Origin: an uncultured Clostridia bacterium
GTDB taxonomy: Bacteria > Bacillota > Clostridia > Oscillospirales > Acutalibacteraceae
DNA: 10,772 nucleotides
Assembly (NCBI GenBank): GCA_937915775.1
Contig: CALGGQ010000247.1
Span: 1-10,772 of the forward strand
Direction: 5' to 3'
Positions 5,890 through 10,772 of this stretch are shown piece by piece. The translations under genes and the position numbers were made by a program. The notes below the pieces were generated by a model. It was not told the DNA's origin. It searched no databases and saw only the letters and a list, made by a program, of their open reading frames with translations. How positions within the stretch are numbered: position 1 is the stretch's first letter; each line of letters begins with the position of its first letter.

Positions 5890-8454
5890 ATGAAAAGAGT
5901 TTTATCCATTTTATTGTCATTGACAATGCTGTGCAGTCTGACGGCAGGATTGGACTTTTCGGCTTTTGCAGATGGTTTGGCGAGCAGCGGCTCGTGCGGA
6001 GAAGAAGGAAATAATGTTACATGGAGTTTTGATTCGGCAACCGGTGCGCTAACCATCAGCGGTAATTGGGAGATGAAAGATTATTCATTTATGTCTCCTA
6101 ATCAATCTCCGTTTTATAACCAGTTATCTATTAAAACAATTATCATCAATAAAGGTGTTACCAGAATTGGTGATTCGGCGTTTGAAGGTTGCTCTAGTTT
6201 AACCAGCATCAGCATTCCTGAAAGCGTCACCAGCATTGGTAACAACGCATTTGAGAATTGCACGTGCTTAACAAACGTTTCAGGCTGCAATAGTGTCACA
6301 TATATTGGCGATCAGGCGTTTAAGGATTGCACAAGCTTAACAAACCACACAATACCTAGTGGTGTCACTTACATCGGCGACGGTGCATATCAAGGTTGCA
6401 GCAGCTTAACTAGCGTCAAGATTCCTAACAGTGTTACTGAAATCAACGGCTCTTCATTCGCCTATTGCAGCGGCTTAAAAAGTGTCTCGATTCCTAAAAC
6501 CGTTACAAAAATCCATGGTTGTGCATTTGAGGGTTGCACGGGCTTAACCAACGTCAATATACCTGGTAGTGTGACAGAAATAGACGATAGTTCGTTTTTA
6601 GGATGTTCCGGTTTAACAGAAATTACGGTTGATAATAACAACACGGTTTATGACAGCCGAAACAACTGTAATGCAATTATTAAAACAGCGAATAATAAAC
6701 TACTTTATGGTTGTATAAACACCGTCATTCCGGAAGACGTTACTGAAATTGGAAACTCTGCATTTTACAATTGCAGCGGTTTAACAAGCATCAACATTCC
6801 AAACAGTGTGAAAGCCATTGGACGTAGCGCTTTTTACAATTGCACCGGTTTAAAAAGCATCAACATTCCAAACAGTGTGAAAACCATTGGCTATTACTCT
6901 TTTTCCAATTGCTCCGGATTAACCGATTTGACCATTGGCAGTGGTGTAATTGAAATTGATGAAGAGGCATTTTACAGGTGTATAGGTTTATTAAGAATAT
7001 CTGTTAATGCCAATAATAAATACTATGACAGCAGAAATAATTGTAATGCGCTGATACGTACAAAAGATAATGCATTGCTCTGCGGTAATAAAAATACGGT
7101 GATTCCTGACAGCGTTATTACCATTGCAAACGACGCTTTTGCGGGACAAACTGCTTTAACAAGCATTCAGATTCCTGAAGGTGTCAAAGAAATTGGAACC
7201 TCTGCTTTTAGCGAATGTAAGAATTTAAAAAACATTCAACTGCCGAACAACATTGTTTACATCGGAACCTATGCATTTAAAGGAACAGCATATTATAATA
7301 ATACGACTAACTGGCAAAACGGCGTTTTATATATCGGTAAATATTTAATTGATACAAAGGATTCTATCGTCAGCAATTATAAGGTTAAAACCGGCACAAA
7401 AGTAATTGCAAATTCAGCGTTCTACGATAATTCCTCTTTGAAAGGTGTAACGATTCCGAATACAGTAACCAATATCGGTTATAAAGCGTTCCGGTCGTGC
7501 AACCATTTAACCGATGTAGAAATGACTAACGGGTTATCAACCATCGGAAAGCAAGCCTTCCGATATTGTGAGGCATTAGAGAGCATTACTATTCCGAGTA
7601 GTGTTTCAAGAATCGGCATTGAAGCGTTCTGGAAGTGCTCTAATCTAAAAACGGTAGTCTTTGGAAAAGGTATCAAAGAAATCGAACTGTGCGCCTTCTC
7701 CTTTACCGGTATTGATACTGTAAAATACCATGGCACGTTTGAAGAATGGGGAAAGATTAATATCAATTATGATGAGTACTACTGGAGCGGTGACCGAATC
7801 AGTAATTCCGAGTTAGCAAACGCCACACTAATCTTGAACTACCATCAGTACGGTAATTCAGTTACAAAATCCAGTTTAAGTAAAAACGGAAGCATTGCTG
7901 AAAAATGTGAGGAATGCGACAACATTAAATCAGAAGTAACCATTTACCGCCCCAAGACAATCAAACTTGCCAAGACAAAATACGTTTACACCGGCAAAGC
8001 AATCAAGCCTGCCGTAACTGTGAAAGATGCAAAAGGCAATACGATTGCAGCTAAGTATTATACCGTTTCGTATGCCAAGAATAAAAATGTCGGTACGGCT
8101 ACAGCAACAATTAAATTCAAAGGCAATTACAGTGGAACGAAGAAGCTGACCTTTGTCATCAACCCGAAGGCAACCAGTATCAGCAAGCTGACTGCTGTTT
8201 CTAAGGGCTTTACGGTAAAGTGGAAGAAACAGGCAAAGCAGACGACAGGTTACCAGATTCAGTACAGCACCAGCAAGACCTTTAAGAATGCAAAGACAGT
8301 AACAGTAAAAAAGAATACAACCGTTTCCAAAAAGCTTACAAAACTGAAAGCAAAGAAGAAGTATTATGTCCGCATCCGTACCTATAAGACGGTAGACGGG
8401 AAGAAATACTATTCTGCATGGTCAAAAGCGAAAACGGTTACCACTAAGAAATAA
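5890..8454 (+). CDS. Secreted BspA-like leucine-rich-repeat (LRR_5) surface protein
   Basis: Predicted 854-residue exported protein. Residues 1-27 are a signal peptide: basic MKR, a hydrophobic core, and likely cleavage after FSAFA. Residues about 80-610 hold LRR_5 repeats of roughly 23 residues with the pattern LTSINIPNSVxxIGxxAFxxC. They are interrupted twice by a YDSRNNCNA insert (255-263 and 379-387), which splits the array into larger blocks. Residues about 690-758 resemble a beta-sandwich repeat (KYVYTGKAIKPAVTV at 697-711), and about 760-854 resemble a fibronectin type III domain that is very rich in Lys, Tyr and Thr. There is no LPXTG motif or C-terminal membrane helix, so attachment may be by charge or by another route. 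BspA-like proteins are known as adhesins or binding proteins of gut and oral bacteria; the ligand here is unknown. The gene is more AT-rich than its neighbours. It is preceded by a structured leader and ends at a strong terminator. Confidence 0.9.
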   Translation: MKRVLSILLSLTMLCSLTAGLDFSAFADGLASSGSCGEEGNNVTWSFDSATGALTISGNWEMKDYSFMSPNQSPFYNQLSIKTIIINKGVTRIGDSAFEGCSSLTSISIPESVTSIGNNAFENCTCLTNVSGCNSVTYIGDQAFKDCTSLTNHTIPSGVTYIGDGAYQGCSSLTSVKIPNSVTEINGSSFAYCSGLKSVSIPKTVTKIHGCAFEGCTGLTNVNIPGSVTEIDDSSFLGCSGLTEITVDNNNTVYDSRNNCNAIIKTANNKLLYGCINTVIPEDVTEIGNSAFYNCSGLTSINIPNSVKAIGRSAFYNCTGLKSINIPNSVKTIGYYSFSNCSGLTDLTIGSGVIEIDEEAFYRCIGLLRISVNANNKYYDSRNNCNALIRTKDNALLCGNKNTVIPDSVITIANDAFAGQTALTSIQIPEGVKEIGTSAFSECKNLKNIQLPNNIVYIGTYAFKGTAYYNNTTNWQNGVLYIGKYLIDTKDSIVSNYKVKTGTKVIANSAFYDNSSLKGVTIPNTVTNIGYKAFRSCNHLTDVEMTNGLSTIGKQAFRYCEALESITIPSSVSRIGIEAFWKCSNLKTVVFGKGIKEIELCAFSFTGIDTVKYHGTFEEWGKININYDEYYWSGDRISNSELANATLILNYHQYGNSVTKSSLSKNGSIAEKCEECDNIKSEVTIYRPKTIKLAKTKYVYTGKAIKPAVTVKDAKGNTIAAKYYTVSYAKNKNVGTATATIKFKGNYSGTKKLTFVINPKATSISKLTAVSKGFTVKWKKQAKQTTGYQIQYSTSKTFKNAKTVTVKKNTTVSKKLTKLKAKKKYYVRIRTYKTVDGKKYYSAWSKAKTVTTKK
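6763..6900 (+). repeat. Two nearly identical 69-bp LRR units
   Basis: Units 6763-6831 and 6832-6900 differ at only three of their first 59 bases, with a 28-base identical core. The other LRR units are much more diverged, so this is a recent duplication or gene conversion and a place where repeat number could vary. Confidence 0.8.
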
Positions 8455-8460
8455 TGAAAC

Positions 8461-8490
8461 GAGCACGGCGATTGCCGTGCTCAATTTTTT
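8461..8490. terminator. Shared terminator between convergent genes
   Basis: A perfect 9-bp stem, GAGCACGGC (8461-8469) with GCCGTGCTC (8474-8482), has a GATT loop, then AA and six T (8485-8490) on +. On - the hairpin follows the methyltransferase stop and has a weaker U-rich tail (GTTTCATTATTTC). It probably serves both genes. Confidence 0.9.
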
Positions 8491-9541
8491 AGATAATGCA
8501 ATAAAAATTACTTTCCCAGGCGGGAAGGTATTTTGAATGACGGAAATAAATTTGATAGTTCTCGTTCAGTTCCCACACCTTGAGCGGCAGGGAATAGAGG
8601 TCCTCGTTGCGGTGATAGGCGCAGATATAGAGCTTCGGCAGATATGTTTTTACCGTTTGCTCCATTCCTTCCAGCGCCTTCATTTCGCTGCCCTCAATGT
8701 CCATTTTAATAAAGGTCGGGTGCAGGTCAAGCGAGTCGATATCCGTCACCTGCACGCTGACGCCTTCGGCTGCCATTTTGGAATTTCTTCCCGCTTTTTT
8801 GGCAAATATCAGCGTGTCCTTTTTATTCCACGCGCCCATATTCAGACAGGCGATGTTAAAAAGCTCCTCCGTGTTCTTCAGCAGCTTTTTAAAGTTCTTC
8901 TCGTCCGGCTCCAATGCGGTGATGTAATCGTATTCGCCGCCGGTTGCGGTGAGAAATTCGGCAATGGTGTCGCCGTCGTAGGCGCCGAGGTCAAGAATGT
9001 TCTCATGCGGCGTGAGGCACAGAATGTCGCGGTAAATCGCGCTTTTATCCGCAAAGGTGGGGAGCAGATAATCAATTTTCCCGCTGATTTTGAAGTTGAG
9101 AATGCTGAGATAAACGCGCCTACTCTCTTCATCGGCAAGGCGGTGATAGACCGTGTCAAACGCCGCATCGTGTTCCTTGACGAATTCACGGCTGAACAGT
9201 CCGCTGCCGGCAACAGGAACGTCCGGTGCAAACACGGTGTGCTCCTCGTTCATTGCTTTGATTTTTTCTATCACGCTGTCAAGGTGAGAAGCGAAGCAGA
9301 GCACAATATTGAAGTCCTCGTATTTCGCGCATACCTCGCGGTAAGTCAGCACCCGAAAGCCTCTGAACGAGTGACCTCTGACAAATTCATCGGAGGCAAA
9401 TATATCACTGACCGTCACACCGTACTGCGAAAGGGTATCCATGATTTTTTCCGCACCGTTTCCCATACCGTACAGCACCACGGGCTTGTTATCGCTTTTT
9501 AAAACGTCCCAGACGTTTTGTTCGTATATCTTTTCCAGCAT
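8489..9541 (-). CDS. FkbM-family SAM-dependent methyltransferase with an N-terminal Rossmann-like domain
   Basis: From ATG 9541 the protein has 350 residues. Residues about 165-345 are the FkbM-type methyltransferase domain: SAM motif I ILDLGAYDGDT at 182-192, the following acidic strand ALEPDEKNF at 209-217, IKMDIEGSEMKAL at 278-290 (motif typical of FkbM), and the C-terminal RHSKYLPAWESNFYCI at 334-349. Residues about 19-110 form a separate domain starting VVLYGMGNGAEKIM (21-34), like a nucleotide- or sugar-nucleotide-binding Rossmann fold. FkbM enzymes O-methylate polyketides or glycans. With capsule and surface genes nearby, a glycan target is likely but unproven. An ATG 21 bp upstream (9562) has no ribosome binding site and lies within the likely -10, whereas GGTGA (9550-9546) precedes ATG 9541. 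The gene is convergent with the LRR gene and divergent from the CBS gene. Confidence 0.88.
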   Translation of the reverse strand: MLEKIYEQNVWDVLKSDNKPVVLYGMGNGAEKIMDTLSQYGVTVSDIFASDEFVRGHSFRGFRVLTYREVCAKYEDFNIVLCFASHLDSVIEKIKAMNEEHTVFAPDVPVAGSGLFSREFVKEHDAAFDTVYHRLADEESRRVYLSILNFKISGKIDYLLPTFADKSAIYRDILCLTPHENILDLGAYDGDTIAEFLTATGGEYDYITALEPDEKNFKKLLKNTEELFNIACLNMGAWNKKDTLIFAKKAGRNSKMAAEGVSVQVTDIDSLDLHPTFIKMDIEGSEMKALEGMEQTVKTYLPKLYICAYHRNEDLYSLPLKVWELNENYQIYFRHSKYLPAWESNFYCII

Positions 9542-9557
9542 TTTATCACCGATTAGT

Positions 9558-9586
9558 ATCATAACATAAAAGGCGGTACTTTACAA
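9558..9586 (-). promoter_or_regulatory. Promoter of the FkbM methyltransferase
   Basis: Read on the minus strand, TTGTAA (9586-9581), a 17-bp spacer and TATGAT (9563-9558) predict +1 near 9551. That gives a very short leader of about 10 nt. Its -35 overlaps the -35 of the divergent CBS gene promoter. Confidence 0.5.
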
Positions 9587-9608
9587 ATAAAATAAAATAT
9601 TATATAAT
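9580..9608 (+). promoter_or_regulatory. Promoter of the CBS-phoH operon
   Basis: TTTACA (9580-9585), a 17-bp spacer and a perfect TATAAT (9603-9608) predict +1 near 9615. This excludes the GTG at 9609 as a start codon. The -35 shares bases 9581-9585 with the divergent promoter on the other strand. Confidence 0.75.
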
Positions 9609-9647
9609 GTGAAACTGAAATACTATATATTGGAGGGATATGCCGTT

Positions 9648-10460
9648 ATGGCAAGTGGCAGTCTGAGAAGACTATTTAAACGTGAAAGCTCTACGGAGGA
9701 TGAAATCAAGCAATTACTCGTAGAGGACGATGAGGGTGAGCTTGAGGTTTCACAGCGTGAGATGATTAATAATATCTTCGATTTTGACGATACTACTGCC
9801 GGAGATATTATGACGCACCGCACGGATATTGTTGCCGTGGAGGACAGCGGCACGCTTTACGACGTGGTGAACGCTGCGATTGACGAGGGCTGTTCGCGTA
9901 TTCCGATTTTCCACGAGGATCTGGATAATATCCTCGGCATTATCTACGTCAAGGATTTGCTGAAATTCGTCGGCGCGCCGATCAGCAAGGATGAGAACTT
10001 AAAGGATTATATCCGCGAGCCGCTGTTTGTACCCGAAACGGTACCGTGCGGCAAGCTGTTTGAAAAGATGACGGAAACGCGCATTCAGCTCGCCGTTGTG
10101 GTGGATGAATACGGCGGCACGGCAGGGCTGGTTACGCTGGAGGATATTCTGGAAGAGCTTGTCGGTGATATCGAGGATGAATACGACGAGGAGGAGCAGA
10201 GCATCCGTCAGCTGGACGAGCATACCTTCCTTTTTGAAGGCATTACTGATATTGAGGACGCCGAGGATGCGCTCGGCAGAAAGTTGCCCGAGGGCGACTA
10301 TGATACGCTGGCAGGCTTTGTTATCAGCCGTCTCGGCTTTGTTCCGAGCGATGTGGACGAAAGCACGCAGCTGCGCTATGAAGATATTGTCTTTACCATT
10401 ATGAAGGTAGAGGACAGAAGAATAGAAACAATAAAAGCAGAAACAGGAAGTACTGAATGA
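9648..10460 (+). CDS. Soluble CorC/HlyC-type CBS-pair protein
   Basis: From ATG 9648 the protein has 270 residues. Residues about 50-110 and 117-172 are two CBS domains (IMTHRTDIVAV at 54-64; the family signature VVDEYGGTAGLVTLEDILEE at 151-170). Residues about 185-260 are the CorC_HlyC transporter-associated domain. There is no N-terminal DUF21 membrane domain, so this is the soluble form, like E. coli CorC/YbeX (292 aa), and not the ~430-residue membrane exporters. CBS pairs usually bind adenine nucleotides. CorC has been linked to magnesium/cobalt efflux, and YbeX more recently to ribosome and RNA metabolism. The start is supported by GGAGGG (9632-9637) 10 nt upstream. The stop overlaps the next ATG as ATGA, so it is translationally coupled to a PhoH protein, its partner in the ybeZ-ybeY-ybeX cluster of proteobacteria. 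That context favours a YbeX-like role over ion efflux. Confidence 0.9.
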   Translation: MASGSLRRLFKRESSTEDEIKQLLVEDDEGELEVSQREMINNIFDFDDTTAGDIMTHRTDIVAVEDSGTLYDVVNAAIDEGCSRIPIFHEDLDNILGIIYVKDLLKFVGAPISKDENLKDYIREPLFVPETVPCGKLFEKMTETRIQLAVVVDEYGGTAGLVTLEDILEELVGDIEDEYDEEEQSIRQLDEHTFLFEGITDIEDAEDALGRKLPEGDYDTLAGFVISRLGFVPSDVDESTQLRYEDIVFTIMKVEDRRIETIKAETGSTE

Positions 10461-10772
10461 CAGAACAGATTATTACACTGGAAGCAATGGAGCAGGCGCT
10501 GTCGCTGTTCGGCTCCTTTGATGAAAACATCAGAATGATTGAGCGGGAATTTTCTGTCTCTATTGTATCGCGCGGCTCGGATTTAAAAATTATGGGCGAG
10601 CCGGAAAATGTGGACAGAGCCATCCGCGCCATTCAATCGCTGCTGATATTCATTAACCGCGGCGAGCCGCTGACGGAGCAGAATATCCGTTATGTGATTT
10701 CGCTCGTGAACGAGGGGAATGAGGACAAGCTCGGCTCGATGACGACCGATTCCATCTGTATCACCGCCAAGG
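10457..10772 (+). CDS. ybeZ: PhoH/YbeZ-family ATPase, N-terminal part, runs off the right edge
   Basis: 105 codons are visible, with no stop before the window ends. The N-terminal residues match the PhoH pattern: FGSFDENIRMIEREFSVSIV (18-37), then SRGSDLKIMGEPENVDRA (38-55) and the helix around AIQSLL (58-63). This KH-like region precedes the P-loop ATPase domain, and the Walker A motif would lie beyond position 10772. PhoH/YbeZ proteins are phosphate- or stress-associated ATPases thought to act on RNA, usually with the endonuclease YbeY. AGGAAG (10445-10450) lies 6 nt before ATG, and the ATG overlaps the CBS gene stop by 4 bp. I expect ybeY soon downstream, but that is outside the window. 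Confidence 0.85.
   Translation, partial: MTEQIITLEAMEQALSLFGSFDENIRMIEREFSVSIVSRGSDLKIMGEPENVDRAIRAIQSLLIFINRGEPLTEQNIRYVISLVNEGNEDKLGSMTTDSICITAK

Noticed and set aside
8537..9502. Long plus-strand reading frame opposite the FkbM gene
   Set aside because: The minus strand encodes clear SAM-methyltransferase motifs; the plus-strand product resembles no family I know and has no ribosome binding site.
9542..9562. Upstream ATG for the FkbM gene
   Set aside because: It overlaps the predicted -10 hexamer and lacks a ribosome binding site; ATG 9541 has GGTGA upstream.
9609..9647. GTG start for the CBS protein
   Set aside because: It immediately follows the TATAAT and precedes the likely transcription start; ATG 9648 follows GGAGGG.

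Overview
The window looks like chromosomal DNA of a low-to-moderate GC Firmicute, most likely a gut-type member of the Clostridia (Oscillospiraceae/Lachnospiraceae-like). The basis is: AAGGAGG-type ribosome binding sites, sigma-A-type promoters, a long-form hibernation promoting factor, a BspA-like leucine-rich-repeat surface protein with a lysine-rich C-terminus, and short U-tailed hairpin terminators between units. This is inference from gene content; no marker gene fixes the genus. No tRNA, rRNA, CRISPR array, IS element or integrase was seen.

Layout. (1) 1-3440: the end of a surface-polysaccharide operon, all on +. It holds the C-terminal part of CapF (SDR plus cupin), a membrane-anchored tyrosine-phosphatase-like protein, and a CapG-type non-hydrolysing UDP-GlcNAc 2-epimerase, closed by a strong terminator. 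CapF and CapG catalyse consecutive late steps of UDP-N-acetyl-L-fucosamine synthesis, and the phosphatase gene sits between them with almost no spacing. (2) 3494-4139: monocistronic hpf (ribosome hibernation), with a perfect 17-bp palindrome just after its likely transcription start. (3) 4152-5660: a monocistronic CobW/COG0523 GTPase with an exceptionally His/Asp-rich 74-residue linker (41 His), probably a metallochaperone. (4) 5659-8490: a sigma-A-like promoter whose predicted +1 is the first base of a 126-nt near-palindromic structured region. A terminator-like hairpin follows right before the ribosome binding site of a secreted LRR_5 (BspA-like) protein. (5) 8489-9541 on -: an FkbM-family methyltransferase, convergent with the LRR gene across one shared hairpin. 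(6) 9580-10772 on +: a soluble CorC-like CBS-pair protein that overlaps by 4 bp the start of a PhoH/YbeZ-like ATPase, which runs off the right edge.

How the genes fit together. Regions 1, 4 and 5 are cell-surface functions: nucleotide-sugar synthesis, an extracytoplasmic phosphatase, a secreted repeat protein, and a methyltransferase often linked to glycans. Regions 2, 3 and 6 are housekeeping or stress functions: ribosome dimerisation, metal handling, and a CorC-PhoH pair related to the ybeZ-ybeY-ybeX neighbourhood involved in RNA and ribosome maintenance.

The most promising undescribed item is the structured RNA leader at 5694-5870 upstream of the LRR protein. Next are the phosphatase embedded in the capF-capG pair and the His-rich CobW linker. 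The first ~80 bases of the window differ in composition from the rest of capF and may mark a recombination or assembly junction.
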